From: Streptomyces griseoviridis
Lineage (GTDB): Bacteria > Actinomycetota > Actinomycetes > Streptomycetales > Streptomycetaceae
NCBI GenBank assembly: GCA_014649155.1
Contig: BMSM01000005.1
Coordinates: 347,547 to 411,546 of the forward strand
DNA length: 64,000 bases
Direction of reading: 5' to 3'
Shown here: piece after piece, positions 54,178-64,000 of the stretch
How the letters are laid out: every line of letters begins with the position of its first letter
Numbering within the stretch: position 1 is the stretch's first letter
Translations under genes and position numbers: made by a program
The notes under the pieces: model-generated
Databases searched by the model: none
Seen by the model: the letters and a program-made list of their open reading frames with translations, nothing else
Told to the model about the DNA's origin: nothing

Positions 54178-55229
54178 CCCTGCTCCCACTGGAGCCGTGC
54201 CACCGCGTCCAGCACCCGTTCCGCGCCGGGCAGGTGATGGTGCTCCAGCAGCGGTGGCGGATAGGGCACGTCGAACCCGGTCACCCGCAGCACCGGCGCC
54301 GCCAGGTGGTGGAAGCAGCGTTCGGTCACCCGGGCGGCGATCTCCGCGCCCGGCCCGCCGAAACCGGACGACTCGTGGACGACGACCGCGCGGCCGGTGC
54401 GCCGCACCGAGGCGCACACCGTCTCGTCGTCGAACGGCACCAGCGACCGCAGGTCGACGACCTCCAGGTCCCAGCCGTCGGCCCGGACCGCCTCCTCGGC
54501 GGCGGCCATGCACACCGGCAGGGACGGCCCGTAGGTGAGGAGCGTGGCGTCGCGGCCCGGGCGCCGCACCACCGCGCGGCCGATCGGCGGGACGGCGTCC
54601 GGCTCCTCGGGGTCCCAGGCGTCCTTCGACCAGTACAGGCGCTTGGGTTCGAGGAAGACCACCGGGTCGTCGGAGGCGATGGCGGCGCGCAGTAGCCCGT
54701 ACGCGTCGGCGACGGTCGCGGGCGTGACGACGTGGAGCCCCGGAGTCGCCATGTAGTACGCCTCGGACGAGTCGCTGTGGTGCTCGACACCGCCGATGCC
54801 GCCGCCGTAGGGCATCCGCACGACCAAGGGCAGCGGCAGCGCGCCCCGGGTCCGGTTCCGCATCTTCGCCACATGGCTGACCACCTGCTCGAACGCCGGG
54901 TAGGCGAAGGCGTCGAACTGCATCTCCACGACCGGGCGCAGCCCGTACATGGCCATGCCGACGGCGGTCCCGAGGATGCCGGCCTCGGCGAGCGGCGTGT
55001 CGGTGCAGCGGTCCTCGCCGAACTCCGCCGCCAGCCCGTCGGTGACCCGGAACACCCCGCCGAGCGCGCCCACGTCCTCGCCGAGCACATGGACCGAGGC
55101 GTCGGCGCTCATCGCGTCCCGCAGCGCCTGGTTGAGGGCCCGGGCCATCGGGGTGGCGGCCGGGCGGGGGAGCGGTGCGGAGTTCTCCGCGGTGCCCGGC
55201 GGGGCCCCGGTGTCCTTGAGCGTGGTCAT
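54174..55229 (-). CDS. bkdB: 2-oxoacid dehydrogenase E1 beta subunit (branched-chain type)
   Basis: 351 residues, the transketolase-like pyrimidine-binding subunit. GEDVGALGGVFRVTDGL and the following DTPLAEAGI, plus EMQFDAFAYPAF, are hallmarks of branched-chain E1beta rather than pyruvate E1beta; the Glu in GED activates thiamine diphosphate. HHSDSSEAYY and PGLHVV follow the same family. It pairs with the E1alpha encoded upstream (ATGA overlap at 55226-55229) to decarboxylate a 2-oxoacid and acylate a lipoyl group. The E2 gene follows by GTGA overlap, so all three are stoichiometrically coupled. Pristinamycin clusters also use E1alpha/E1beta-like proteins (PglB/PglC) in phenylglycine formation, so phenylpyruvate is an alternative substrate. 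The chemistry is firm; the substrate is open. Confidence 0.92.
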   Translation of the reverse strand: MTTLKDTGAPPGTAENSAPLPRPAATPMARALNQALRDAMSADASVHVLGEDVGALGGVFRVTDGLAAEFGEDRCTDTPLAEAGILGTAVGMAMYGLRPVVEMQFDAFAYPAFEQVVSHVAKMRNRTRGALPLPLVVRMPYGGGIGGVEHHSDSSEAYYMATPGLHVVTPATVADAYGLLRAAIASDDPVVFLEPKRLYWSKDAWDPEEPDAVPPIGRAVVRRPGRDATLLTYGPSLPVCMAAAEEAVRADGWDLEVVDLRSLVPFDDETVCASVRRTGRAVVVHESSGFGGPGAEIAARVTERCFHHLAAPVLRVTGFDVPYPPPLLEHHHLPGAERVLDAVARLQWEQG

Positions 55230-56383
55230 GCCGGGACCTCCCGGGGTGCGGCCGCCGCCCCGGCCCGAGCGGCCGCGGCCTGCTCGCGCAACTGGGCGGT
55301 CGGACGGGCGTACACGTGCGTGAACAGGTCCTCCGGGCTGCCGGGGGGCGGCGTGTCGGGGAACGCGGCACGCTGCTCGGCGGCCGTGCGCTCGGCGGCC
55401 CCGGCCGCGGCGGCGGCGGTCTCCTCGTCGAGCAGCCCGGCGGCCCGCAGATGGTCCTCGGCCAGTCCCACCGGGTCGTGCGCGCGCCAGGCCGTGCGCT
55501 CGGCGTCCGAGCGGTAGCGGCGCGGGTCGTCGGCGTTGGTGTGCGGATCGATCCGGTAGGTCACCGCCTCCACCAGGACCGGCCCGGCGCCGCCCCGCGC
55601 CCGCGCCACGGCGTCGCCGACCACCTGGTGGGCCGCGAGGACGTCGTTGCCGTCGACCAGGCGGCCGGCGACCCCGTACCCCACCGCCTTGTGGGCGATG
55701 CTCGGCGCCGCGTTCTGGCGGGCCAGCGGCACGGAGATGGCGAACTGGTTGTTCTGCACCAGGAAGACGACCGGCGCGCGCAGCACCCCGGCGAAGGTGA
55801 GCGCCTCGTGGAAGTCGCCCTCGCTGGTGCCGCCGTCACCGACCAGGGCGAGCGCGACCACGTCGTCGCCCCGCAGCCGGGCCGCGTGCGCCAGGCCCAC
55901 CGCGTGCGGCAGATGAGTGGCCAGCGGGGTGCACAGCGGCGCCGTCCGCCACCGCCGCGGGTCCCAGCCGCCGTGCTCGCCACCGCGCAGCAGGGCCAGG
56001 GCCTGGGCGGCGGGCACGCCCCTGAGGTGGACCGCGAGCGTGTCACGGTAGGTGGGGAACAGCCAGTCCCCGGGCCGCAGGACGGCCGCGGCCACCGCCT
56101 GGCACGCCTCCTGGCCCGTCGAGGACGGATAGACCGCCAGACGCCCCTGGCGGGCGAGCGCGGTGGCCTGCTCGTTGAAGCGCCTGCCGCGTACGAGCGA
56201 CCGGTGCAGCAGCCGGGCCGTCTCCGGGTCGGCGCCGGCCGCGGCCGGGGTGCCGATCACCCGCACCGGCGCGGTGTCCGGGAGCAGCGGCGCGGGATCG
56301 CGCAGCGGTCCCGCCGCACCGGGCCGCCAGGCCGCCGGGGCCGCCGCGTCGCGCGCCGTGCCGCTCTGCTCGATGCCGGGCAT
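55226..56383 (-). CDS. bkdA: 2-oxoacid dehydrogenase E1 alpha subunit
   Basis: 385 residues. The thiamine-diphosphate motif begins GDGGTSEGDFHEAL and ends at QNNQFAISVP, the GDG...NN signature. YPSSTGQEACQAV, FPTYRD and DPHTNADDPRRYR (the phosphorylation-loop region of E1alpha, unlikely to be phosphorylated in bacteria) fit the branched-chain family. ATG at 56383 is proposed: the family core starts about 45 residues in, and only a weak GTGAG lies upstream, so the start is the least certain of the three. First gene of the bkd-like operon, divergent from the NRPS operon. An open frame of up to 72 codons ends 1 nt before it and might couple its translation. Probable function: decarboxylation of a branched or aromatic 2-oxoacid to feed the PKS loading E2 or precursor supply. 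Confidence 0.9.
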   Translation of the reverse strand: MPGIEQSGTARDAAAPAAWRPGAAGPLRDPAPLLPDTAPVRVIGTPAAAGADPETARLLHRSLVRGRRFNEQATALARQGRLAVYPSSTGQEACQAVAAAVLRPGDWLFPTYRDTLAVHLRGVPAAQALALLRGGEHGGWDPRRWRTAPLCTPLATHLPHAVGLAHAARLRGDDVVALALVGDGGTSEGDFHEALTFAGVLRAPVVFLVQNNQFAISVPLARQNAAPSIAHKAVGYGVAGRLVDGNDVLAAHQVVGDAVARARGGAGPVLVEAVTYRIDPHTNADDPRRYRSDAERTAWRAHDPVGLAEDHLRAAGLLDEETAAAAAGAAERTAAEQRAAFPDTPPPGSPEDLFTHVYARPTAQLREQAAAARAGAAAAPREVPA

Positions 56384-56819
56384 CTCACAGCCCCCGGTGC
56401 GCCGTGGGCAGCGGTCGGGCGGCCGGGGCGACGCCCCCGTGCCGCGTCCTCGCCGGTGCGGTGCGCATTCCCCGCTCCGGGAATTGCGGAGCGGCCGGCC
56501 TCGTGGATTCCGCGGCAGGCGGTCCATAAAAACGTCCGAGTGGTTCGCCCAGCGCTTTCCGCGTATTCCTCAGCATGGTCCTCACCCCATTGTGTCCGGT
56601 CACTTGCGGTGGCCGACGGGACGCCCGTGGGAAGCACGGGAAGACCGCGGCGTGGGAAACCTGATCGGCCGGAACGGAGCGGCGTGCCGACCGTCGGCGG
56701 AGGTCAGAAAAGGCCGCCGCGGCTGCCGCCCCGTCATTTCGGAGACTAGCAGCCGGTTCATGCCGGGAAAGAGGCGTAAATGGTGTGCCCGGCGGCGCCC
56801 CCGGCCCCGGTGACGTTTC
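56384..56819. other. Intergenic region between divergent bkd-like and NRPS operons
   Basis: Less GC-biased than its surroundings and without a convincing gene. It contains ACGGG/CCCGT with a 3-nt loop (56616-56628) and one isolated GTCAGAA (56703-56709). The minus-strand promoter of the bkd-like operon should lie here, but I could not identify a confident -10/-35 pair. Confidence 0.6.
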
Positions 56820-56861
56820 GTCAGCAGTCCGTCAGCGAGGGGTCAGATCCCTTTGTAAAGC
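56820..56861 (+). promoter_or_regulatory. Predicted SARP-dependent promoter of the NRPS operon
   Basis: Three direct heptamers GTCAGCA (56820-56826), GTCAGCG (56831-56837) and GTCAGAT (56842-56848) are each separated by exactly 4 bp. After 7 bp comes TAAAGC (56856-56861), a possible -10. The core GTCAG is the same as on the PKS-operon promoter. As I recall, GTCAG-type heptamers have been described for the pristinamycin SARP PapR2, so this is the expected kind of site for the SARP encoded at the left end. The NRPS GTG lies 75 bp downstream with GAGGAG 5 nt before it. Confidence 0.75.
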
Positions 56862-56936
56862 TACGGGCGACCGCAATTCTGGGAACGGCGCGGAGGCTGG
56901 TGCGCACCGCCGGGGCACGCGACGTGAGGAGACGTA

Positions 56937-59900
56937 GTGACGCGTACGGGACTGACGGACGTGCTTCCGCTGTCGCCGCTTCAGAACGGCCTGCTGTTCC
57001 ACGCCCTGTACGACGAGCGGGCCGCGGACGTGTACGTCGTCCAGTTCGTCCTCGACCTGCGCGGCCCGCTGGACGCCGGACGGCTGCGGGGCGCCGTCGA
57101 GGCCCTGCTGCGCCGCCACCCCAACCTGCGGGCCGGTTTCTGGCAGGAGGGCATGAAGCGCGCCGTCCAGGTCATCCCGCGGTCCGTGCGCCTGCCCTGG
57201 ACGGAGCACGACGCCACCGGGGTGCCGGCGGACCAGCGGCCCGCCGCCCTGGAGCGGGTGCTCGCCGCGGACCGGGCCCAGCGCTTCGACCCGGCACGTC
57301 CGCCGCTGACCCGGTGCACCCTGGTCGCCTTCGGACCCGAGGAGCACCGGCTCGTCCTCAGCCACCACCACCTGCTCGTCGACGGCTGGTCCATGCCCCT
57401 GCTGCTCGCCGACCTGTTCGCGCTGTACGACAACGGCGGCGACGAGACGGCGCTGCCCCCGCCGGCCCCGTTCCGCGACCAACTGGCCTGGCTCGGCGCC
57501 CGGGACACCGCCGTCGACACCCGGGCCTGGCGGGCGGAGCTGGCCGGACTGGAACAGCCGACCACGGTGACCCGGGCCCCCGCCCCGGCCACCCCGGCGC
57601 CCGGACCGGACCCCGCCGCCACCCCGGCCCAGCGGCAGGAGTACGTCGAACTCGACGAGACGGCGACCGCGGCGCTCGCTGCCCGGGGACGGCACCACCG
57701 CCTCACCCTCAACACCCTCGTCCAGGGGGCCTGGGCCCTGCTGCTCGGCGCGCTCACCGGCAGCGACGACGTCACGTTCGGCGCCGTCGTCTCCGGCCGG
57801 CCGCCCGAGGTCGAGCGGTCCGAGGCCATGGTGGGGCTGTTCATCAACACCGTCCCGGTACGCGTCCGCCTCGACCCCGGCCGGACCCTCGCCGGCAACC
57901 TCCGCCGGCTCCAGGACGCCCAGGCCAGGCTCACGGACCACCAGTACGCCGACCTCCCCGCCATCCAGCGCGCGGCCGGGCTCCCCGAACTCTTCGACAC
58001 CCTCGTCGTCTTCGAGAACTACCCGCTCGAAGCCGACGCCCTCGACCTGGCCGCGGCCGGTGTCCGGCTGCACGGCCTCGACGTGCGGGACGCCACGCAC
58101 TACCCGCTCAGCCTGGTCGCCATCCCCGGACCACGGCTGCGCCTGCGCGTCGAGCACGACCCCGGCCGGTGCGCCCCCGAGGTGTCCCGCGGCCTCGCCG
58201 CGCGCCTGGAACGCCTCCTGCGCACCATGGCCCGGGACCTCGACATCCCCACCGCCCGCGTGGAACTGCTCTCCGCCGGGGAACGCGCCACCGTGCTGCC
58301 CACGCCGCACACCACCGAACGGCCCTTCCCCCGCGAGCCGCTGCCCCGGCTCCTGGACCGCCAGGCCGCGCTCACCCCGGACGCCACCGCGGTCGTCGAC
58401 GGTGACGTCCGGCTGACGTACCGCGAACTCGCCTCCCGCTCCAACCGCCTGGCCCGGCTGCTCGTCCGGCGCGGCGCGGGCCCCGAGGACCTCGTGACCC
58501 TCGCCCTGCCCCGCGGCGCCGACCAGGTCGTCGCCTTCGTCGCCGTACTGAAGTCCGGCGCGGCCTACACCCCCATCGACACCTCCTACCCGCCCGAGCG
58601 GGTCCGCTTCCTCCTCGCGGACGCCGCACCGGCGGCCGTCGTGACCACCACCGCCGAGGCCCGCCTGCTGCCCCCGGACACCGACCCGGTCGTCCTGGAC
58701 GGCCCCGCGTGCGCCCGGGAACTGGCCGCCCTGCCGGACACCGGCCTCACCGACGCCGACCGGCTGCGTCCGCTGACCACCGGGCACCCCGTCTACGCGC
58801 TGTACACCTCCGGCTCCACCGGCCGCCCCAAGGGGGTCGTCATGCACGCGGAGCCGCTGCTCAACCTGATGGCCTGGTACACCGGCGCGATACCCGGCCC
58901 GGTCGGCTCGGTCGTCTCCCAGTTCTCCACCCTCGCCTTCGACCCCGCCCCGCTGGAGATGCTCTGCGCCCTCACCCAGGGGCAGACCGTCACCGTGGCG
59001 AGCGACCTCGCCCGCCACGACCCGCAGGAACTGCTGCACTGGCTGGAGCGGGACGGCGCCCGCCACCTCTACACCACCCACACCGTGCTGGAGGCGCTCG
59101 CCGACGCGGCCGCCACCGGGGACCGCGACCTCCCCGCGCTCCTGGAGGTCGTCCAGGCGGGAGAGGCCCTGACCCCCGGCGAGGACCTCAAGCGGCTCTT
59201 CCGCGGGCACCCCGGCCGCCGGCTGCACAACCTCTACGGGCCCACCGAGACGCACGTGGTGACCGCCGCCGTCCTGACCGGCGACCCCGACGACTGGCCC
59301 GCCGAGGTGCCCATCGGCACGCCCGTGCCCAACACCCGGCTGTACGTGCTCGACGCGTGGCTGCGCCCCTCGCCCCCCGGCGTCGCGGGTGAGCTGTACG
59401 TCGGCGGGGTGATGCCCGCCCGGGGCTATCTGCGCCGCCCCGCCCTGACTGCGGCCCGGTTCGTCGCCGACCCCTTCGGCCCGCCGGGCGCCCGGCTGTA
59501 CCGCACCGGCGACCTGGTACGGCTGCGCCCCGACGGCGCCCTGGACTTCCTCGGACGCGCCGACGACCAGGTGAAGATCGGCGGCCAGCGGGTCGAACCC
59601 GGGGAGACCCGCGCCGCCCTGGAACGCCTGACGGGTGTCGCCCAGGCCGTCGTCCTCGTCCGCGAGGACACCCCCGGTGCCAAACGGCTGGTCGCCTACG
59701 CCGTTCCCGCGCCGGGCCACACCCCCGACCCGGCGGCGCTCCGGGACGAACTGGCCCGCACCCTGCCCACCGCGCTGGTCCCCGCGGTCTGCGTCGTCCT
59801 CGGCGAACTGCCGCGCAACGCCAACGGCAAGATCGACCGGCAGGCGCTGCCCGCCCCCGACGTCACCGGCCACGGCGGCGGGCCCGCGCCCCGCGACCCC

Positions 59901-61640
59901 CGCGAGGCCCTGCTCGTCCAGCTCTTCGAGGAGGTGGTCGGCGTCCACGGCGTGGGGGTGGACGACGACTTCTTCGCCCTCGGCGGTGACAGCATCATGT
60001 CGATGCAGCTCGCCGGGCGGGCCCGCAAGGCCGGCCTGGCGATCTCCCCGCGCGACGTCTTCGAGCGGCGCACCGCGGCCCGGCTCGCCGCCGCCGCCCC
60101 GGCCGGCGACGACACCGGCGCGCGGCCGGCCGGAGCACGCACGGAAGCCGCGGGCCCCTTCCCGGTGACACCGATCATGCACTGGTTCCGTACCCTCGAC
60201 GGCCCCGCCGACGGCTTCAGCCAGTCCGTGGTCCTGCGGGTCCCGGCCGCCCTGGACGAGCCCCGGCTCGCCACGCTGCTGCAGAGCCTCGTGGACCGGC
60301 ACGACGCGCTCCGGCTGCGTGTGACGACCCGCCCCGACGGCACCTGGGCCCCGGAGATCCTGCCGGCCGGCTCGGTGGACGCCGCGCGGCGCGTCCGCCG
60401 GGTCGACGTCCGGGGGCTCGACGCCCAGGCACTGCGCGAGGTGCTGGAGAAGGAGGGCGCCGCGGCCGACCGGCTGCTGCGCCCCGCCCTGGGCGACGTG
60501 CTGCGCGCGGTGTGGTGCGACGCCGGCGACCGGCCCGGCCGACTGCTGCTGACGGCCCATCACTTCGCCGTCGACGGGGTCTCCTGGCGGGTCCTCCTCG
60601 CCGACCTCGCCGCCGCCTGGCCGGCCGTCGCCGCCGGACGCCCGCCCGAGCCGGAGCCCGTCGCCACCCCCCTGCGGCAGTGGGCGCACCGGCTCCAGGA
60701 ACTCGCCCGGCACCCGGACCAGCGCGCGCACGAGCCGTTCTGGCGCCGCGTGACCCGGCCCGCGGAACCACTGCCGTCCCTGGTGCCGCCGGACCCCCGG
60801 CGCGATGTCGCGGGCACCGCCCGGCTCGTCACCGCCGAACTGCCCGCCGACCTCACCCGGGCGCTGCTGACCTCGGTGCCGGCGGCGTTCCACGCGGGCA
60901 TGAACGACATCCTGCTGACCGCCCTCACTGCCGCGGTCACCGACTGGCGCCGGGCCCGCGGTTCGTACGCGACCGACCTGCTCGTCGACATCGAGGGCCA
61001 CGGCCGGGACACGGCCGGCGACGACCTGGACCTGTCCCGCACCGTCGGCTGGCTGACCTGCCTGTACCCGGTGCGCCTGGACATCGGCCACGTCGACCAC
61101 CGGGAGCTGCGGACGGGCGGCCCCGCGCTCGGCCGCGCCGTCAAACGCGTCAAGGAGCAACTGCGCGCCGTACCGGACCAGGGCCTCGGCCACGGCCTGC
61201 TGCGCTACCTGAACGAGGACACCGCGCCCCGGCTCGCCGGCGGGGCCCGCGCGGAGCTGCTCTTCAACTACCTCGGGCGCTTCCCGGAACCGGTGGACGC
61301 CGACTGGTCGCCCGCGCCCGAGGCACCCCCGCTGGGCGGCGGCGTCGACCCCGGCCTGCCGTTCGGCCGGTCGCTCACCCTCAACGCGTTCACCCGGGAC
61401 CACGCCGACGGGCCGCGGCTCACGGCCCTGTGGTCGTGGCCCGGCGCGCTGTGGACGCCGGCCGACATCGAGGAACTGGCCGAGGGCTGGTCCACGGTGC
61501 TCCGGGCGCTGGTGCGGCACACCGGCGCCCGGGGCGCGGGCGGCCGCACCCCTTCCGACCTGCCGATGGTGGAACTGAGCCAGACGGACATCGACCTGCT
61601 AGAGAGCGAACTGGGCGAGGAAGACGAGGCAACGCAGTGA
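56937..61640 (+). CDS. NRPS module C-A-PCP-E, probably within a streptogramin B-like line
   Basis: 1567 residues. Condensation domain (about 10-440, opening [23 protein letters not shown]), adenylation (about 460-970, [10 protein letters not shown]), PCP (Ser near 1018, GGDSIMS), epimerisation (about 1060-1520, [23 protein letters not shown]), and a short acidic C-terminal helix that looks like a docking tail. The opening of the C domain resembles those that accept a D-configured donor, implying an upstream epimerising module outside the window. The A code reads D-P-L-Y-V-A-L-V-V-K; it shares Y, A, V, V and K with proline codes but not the second and third positions, so an imino acid such as Pro or hydroxyproline is only a weak guess. 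It would hand a D-residue to the Gly module encoded next. GTG at 56937 with GAGGAG 5 nt upstream; the stop overlaps the next start (GTGA). Confidence 0.9.
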   Translation: MTRTGLTDVLPLSPLQNGLLFHALYDERAADVYVVQFVLDLRGPLDAGRLRGAVEALLRRHPNLRAGFWQEGMKRAVQVIPRSVRLPWTEHDATGVPADQRPAALERVLAADRAQRFDPARPPLTRCTLVAFGPEEHRLVLSHHHLLVDGWSMPLLLADLFALYDNGGDETALPPPAPFRDQLAWLGARDTAVDTRAWRAELAGLEQPTTVTRAPAPATPAPGPDPAATPAQRQEYVELDETATAALAARGRHHRLTLNTLVQGAWALLLGALTGSDDVTFGAVVSGRPPEVERSEAMVGLFINTVPVRVRLDPGRTLAGNLRRLQDAQARLTDHQYADLPAIQRAAGLPELFDTLVVFENYPLEADALDLAAAGVRLHGLDVRDATHYPLSLVAIPGPRLRLRVEHDPGRCAPEVSRGLAARLERLLRTMARDLDIPTARVELLSAGERATVLPTPHTTERPFPREPLPRLLDRQAALTPDATAVVDGDVRLTYRELASRSNRLARLLVRRGAGPEDLVTLALPRGADQVVAFVAVLKSGAAYTPIDTSYPPERVRFLLADAAPAAVVTTTAEARLLPPDTDPVVLDGPACARELAALPDTGLTDADRLRPLTTGHPVYALYTSGSTGRPKGVVMHAEPLLNLMAWYTGAIPGPVGSVVSQFSTLAFDPAPLEMLCALTQGQTVTVASDLARHDPQELLHWLERDGARHLYTTHTVLEALADAAATGDRDLPALLEVVQAGEALTPGEDLKRLFRGHPGRRLHNLYGPTETHVVTAAVLTGDPDDWPAEVPIGTPVPNTRLYVLDAWLRPSPPGVAGELYVGGVMPARGYLRRPALTAARFVADPFGPPGARLYRTGDLVRLRPDGALDFLGRADDQVKIGGQRVEPGETRAALERLTGVAQAVVLVREDTPGAKRLVAYAVPAPGHTPDPAALRDELARTLPTALVPAVCVVLGELPRNANGKIDRQALPAPDVTGHGGGPAPRDPREALLVQLFEEVVGVHGVGVDDDFFALGGDSIMSMQLAGRARKAGLAISPRDVFERRTAARLAAAAPAGDDTGARPAGARTEAAGPFPVTPIMHWFRTLDGPADGFSQSVVLRVPAALDEPRLATLLQSLVDRHDALRLRVTTRPDGTWAPEILPAGSVDAARRVRRVDVRGLDAQALREVLEKEGAAADRLLRPALGDVLRAVWCDAGDRPGRLLLTAHHFAVDGVSWRVLLADLAAAWPAVAAGRPPEPEPVATPLRQWAHRLQELARHPDQRAHEPFWRRVTRPAEPLPSLVPPDPRRDVAGTARLVTAELPADLTRALLTSVPAAFHAGMNDILLTALTAAVTDWRRARGSYATDLLVDIEGHGRDTAGDDLDLSRTVGWLTCLYPVRLDIGHVDHRELRTGGPALGRAVKRVKEQLRAVPDQGLGHGLLRYLNEDTAPRLAGGARAELLFNYLGRFPEPVDADWSPAPEAPPLGGGVDPGLPFGRSLTLNAFTRDHADGPRLTALWSWPGALWTPADIEELAEGWSTVLRALVRHTGARGAGGRTPSDLPMVELSQTDIDLLESELGEEDEATQ

Positions 61641-64000
61641 CCAGGTCCCGGATCGACGACGTACTGCCGCTCTCCCCCCTCCAGGAGGGGCTGCTGTTCC
61701 TCTCCCGGTACGACGACAGCGGCAGCGACGACGTCTACGTCGTGCAGTTCCGCTTCGACATCGACGGCCCCCTGGACGGCGGCCGGATGCGGACGGCCGC
61801 CGAGGCCCTGCTCGAACGCCACCCCAACCTGCGGGCCGGTTTCCGCCAGCAGCGCCGCGAGGGACGCCCCGTCCAGGTCGTGCCCCGCACGGTCCGCCTC
61901 CCATGGGACGAGGTCGACCTGTCCGGCCTGCCCGACGCCGAACGCGCCGCGGAGACGGACCGGCTGCTCACGGCCGACCGGGCACGCCGGTTCGACCTCG
62001 CGCGCCCGCCGCTCATGCGGTTCACGCTGCTCCGCCTGGGCCCGCGCACCCACCGCCTGGTCTTCACCCACCACCACCTGCTCCTCGACGGCTGGTCGAT
62101 GGGCCTGCTCATCAAAGAGCTGTTCACCCTGTACGAGCGGCCCGCCGACCGGCACAGGCTGCCCGCCCCCGTCCCCTACCGCGACTACCTCGGCTGGCTG
62201 GCCCGGCAGGACGACACCGCCGCCCGGCGGGCCTGGAGCGACGCGCTCGCCGGCGTCGAGGAGCCGACGCTCGTCGCGGGCCAGGAACGAGGACGCGCCA
62301 CCGGAGCCCCCGCCGAACTCGTCACCGACCTGTCCGAGGAGCTGACCGCGGCCCTCATCGCCCGCGGCCGGTCCGCCCGCCTCACCCTCAACACCCTGGT
62401 CCAGGGCGCGTGGGGGCTCCTCGTCGGCGGACTCACCGGACGGCACGACGTCACCTTCGCCGAGATCGTCTCCGGCCGCCCGGCCGACCTGTCCGGTGCC
62501 GAGACGATGATCGGCATGTTCGCCAACGCCCTGCCGGTACGGATGACCGTCGCGCCCGGGGAGTCCCTGACCACCGCGCTGCGCCGGCTCCAGGACGCGC
62601 GCGGCGCGCTCATGCCCCACCAGCACCTCGGGCTCAGCACCATCCAGAGCCTCGTCGAGCCCGCCGAACTCTTCGACACGATGGTGATCTTCGAGAACTA
62701 CCCCCTCGACCCGGACACCCTCCAGGTCACCGCCGGGGACATCAGGCTCACCGAGGTCAGCGAACACGCCGCCACGCACTACCCGCTGTGCCTGATGGTG
62801 CTGCCCGGCGCCCGGCTGCGCCTGCGGCTGAGCTACCGCACCGACCTGTACGACCGGGACACCGTCGCCCGGCTCACCGAGCGGCTCACCGCGCTTCTCG
62901 AACTCCTCGCCCACGACCCGGACCGCCCGGCCGCGACGGTCGACGTGCTGTCCGCCGCCGAACGCTGGGACCTGCTGGTCACCCGCAACGACACCGCCCG
63001 CCCCGTGCCCGGCGCCGCCGTACCGCAGCTGTTCGCCGCGCAGGTCCGCGACCACCCCGGCGCCGTCGCCGTCCGGGCCGGCGGGCGGGAGCTGACCTAC
63101 GCCGCGCTGGACCGCCGGTCCGCCCTGCTGGCCGGCCGGCTCGCCGCGCTGGGCGCCGGACCCGAGCAGCGGGTCGCGGTCATGGCCGAGCGCACCGCGG
63201 ACCTGCCGGCCACCCTGCTCGCCGTCCTGCGGACCGGGGCGGCCTACGCCCCCCTCGACCCGCTCCACCCGGCCGAGCGCGTCGCCCAGGTCCTCGACGA
63301 CGTCCGCCCGGTGTGCGTGGTGACCGACGGCACCGCCGCCGTGCCGCTGCCGGCCGGCGTGCCCGTGCTGCGGCTCGCGGACCTGCCCGCGGACGCGGAG
63401 ACCGGCGACGGCGGCGCCCCGGCCGCCGTGCCCCACCCCGACCAGGCCGCGTACGTCATCCACACCTCCGGCTCGACGGGCCGTCCCAAGGGAGTCGTCG
63501 TCCCGCACGGGGCGCTGGCCAACCACCTCGCCGACATGCGGGAACGGGTGCCGCTGGGCCCCGGCGACCGGCTGCTCGCCGTCACCACCGTGTCCTTCGA
63601 CATCGCGGCCCTGGAGATCTTCCTGCCGCTGACCCGCGGTGCCACCGTCGTCCTCGCCGACCAGGACACCGTCCTCGACCCGGCCGCCCTCGCCGGGACG
63701 ATCACCACGTGCGGCGCCACCGTCATGCAGGCGACGCCGACGCTGTGGCGCACCCTGGCGGACGGCCACACCGACGCGCTGCGCGGCCTGCGCGTCCTCA
63801 CCGGCGGCGAACCCCTCCCGGACGACCTGGCGGCGGCCCTGACCGGCGCCGCCGCCGAGGTGATCAACCTCTACGGGCCCACCGAGACCACCATCTGGTC
63901 GACGGCCGCGTCCCTCGCCCCCGGCGCCCCCGTCACCATCGGCCGGCCGATGGCGAACACGCGGGTGTATGTGCTGGACGGTGCGTTGCGGCCGGTGCCG
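61637..64000 (+). CDS. NRPS, 5' part only: C-A(Gly), continues beyond the window
   Basis: 788 codons are present and the frame is open at the right edge. Condensation domain (about 8-440; [23 protein letters not shown]) of the same type as the upstream protein, suited to a D-donor. Adenylation domain from about 460, core [10 protein letters not shown] near 613; visible specificity residues D-I-L-Q-L-G-L-I-W match the published Gly code. If a methyltransferase domain follows in the missing part, the residue would become sarcosine. The sequence D-imino acid then sarcosine occurs in viridogrisein/etamycin, which is why I lean to a type B streptogramin; this cannot be settled here. GTG at 61637 overlaps the upstream stop (GTGA). 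Partial at the 3' end. Confidence 0.9.
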   Translation, partial: MTRSRIDDVLPLSPLQEGLLFLSRYDDSGSDDVYVVQFRFDIDGPLDGGRMRTAAEALLERHPNLRAGFRQQRREGRPVQVVPRTVRLPWDEVDLSGLPDAERAAETDRLLTADRARRFDLARPPLMRFTLLRLGPRTHRLVFTHHHLLLDGWSMGLLIKELFTLYERPADRHRLPAPVPYRDYLGWLARQDDTAARRAWSDALAGVEEPTLVAGQERGRATGAPAELVTDLSEELTAALIARGRSARLTLNTLVQGAWGLLVGGLTGRHDVTFAEIVSGRPADLSGAETMIGMFANALPVRMTVAPGESLTTALRRLQDARGALMPHQHLGLSTIQSLVEPAELFDTMVIFENYPLDPDTLQVTAGDIRLTEVSEHAATHYPLCLMVLPGARLRLRLSYRTDLYDRDTVARLTERLTALLELLAHDPDRPAATVDVLSAAERWDLLVTRNDTARPVPGAAVPQLFAAQVRDHPGAVAVRAGGRELTYAALDRRSALLAGRLAALGAGPEQRVAVMAERTADLPATLLAVLRTGAAYAPLDPLHPAERVAQVLDDVRPVCVVTDGTAAVPLPAGVPVLRLADLPADAETGDGGAPAAVPHPDQAAYVIHTSGSTGRPKGVVVPHGALANHLADMRERVPLGPGDRLLAVTTVSFDIAALEIFLPLTRGATVVLADQDTVLDPAALAGTITTCGATVMQATPTLWRTLADGHTDALRGLRVLTGGEPLPDDLAAALTGAAAEVINLYGPTETTIWSTAASLAPGAPVTIGRPMANTRVYVLDGALRPVP

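Noticed and set aside
56385..56603. Minus-strand open frame of up to 72 codons ending 1 nt before the E1alpha start
   Set aside because: Codon third positions are not strongly GC-biased, no family is recognisable and the ribosome site is poor. Kept only as a possible translational-coupling leader.
56937..64000. The plus-strand NRPS genes as a continuation of the PKS/NRPS assembly line
   Set aside because: The minus-strand line already ends with its own TE, and the NRPS has its own promoter, opposite strand and D-donor-type C domains pointing to a separate upstream peptide partner.

Overview
The window is about 75% GC with the codon bias, SARP regulator and gene overlaps of a Streptomyces-like actinomycete. 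Nearly all of it is one secondary-metabolite supercluster. The contents fit a streptogramin producer: a type A half (trans-AT PKS/NRPS, griseoviridin-like) next to the start of what may be a type B half (viridogrisein/etamycin-like NRPS). This assignment is inference from domain order, A-domain codes and resistance genes; no database search was possible.

Layout. 112-3353 (+): SARP activator, an MSOX-family FAD amine oxidase and a virginiamycin B lyase (Vgb). 3387-4781 (-): DHA2-type MFS exporter. 5031-49333 (-): seven genes in one ~44 kb operon, six of whose junctions overlap or lie within 10 bp. In biosynthetic order these are: an E2(lipoyl-acyltransferase)-ACP-KS-KR-ACP-KS-DH-KR-ACP-C-A(Gly)-PCP giant; KS-DH-KR-ACP-KS-ACP; KS-KR-ACP-KS-ACP; Cy-Cy-A(Ser)-PCP-Ox-KS0-ACP; C-PCP-E-C-PCP-TE; a discrete malonyl acyltransferase; and a free-standing Cys-type adenylation protein. 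49528-50718 (+): cytochrome P450. 50877-52532 (-): ABC-F ribosome-protection protein. 52771-56383 (-): E2, E1beta and E1alpha of a branched-chain 2-oxoacid dehydrogenase. 56937-64000 (+): two NRPS genes, C-A-PCP-E and C-A(Gly), the latter cut by the window edge.

How it works together (inference). An acyl starter is loaded at the E2-ACP head. Two extensions give a hydroxyl and then an enoyl group, followed by Gly, four malonyl extensions, Ser cyclised and oxidised to an oxazole, and Cys epimerised to D-Cys. The TE then closes the macrolactone. The P450 would form a Cys thioether, as proposed for griseoviridin. No C-methyltransferase or HMG-synthase beta-branching genes lie in the window, which argues for griseoviridin over virginiamycin M. 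Two modules lack the reductive domains griseoviridin would need, so the exact product is open.

Regulation. Two promoters, one for the PKS operon and one for the NRPS operon, each carry three GTCAGnn-like heptamers at exact 11-bp spacing placed 7-8 bp from a -10. This is the arrangement expected for SARP binding and suggests the local SARP switches on both halves. The ABC-F gene has a leader with a three-codon upstream ORF and a long-range inverted repeat, suggesting antibiotic-responsive attenuation. Vgb, ABC-F and MFS together could give resistance to both streptogramin groups.

No tRNA, rRNA, insertion sequence, CRISPR array or integration site was seen.
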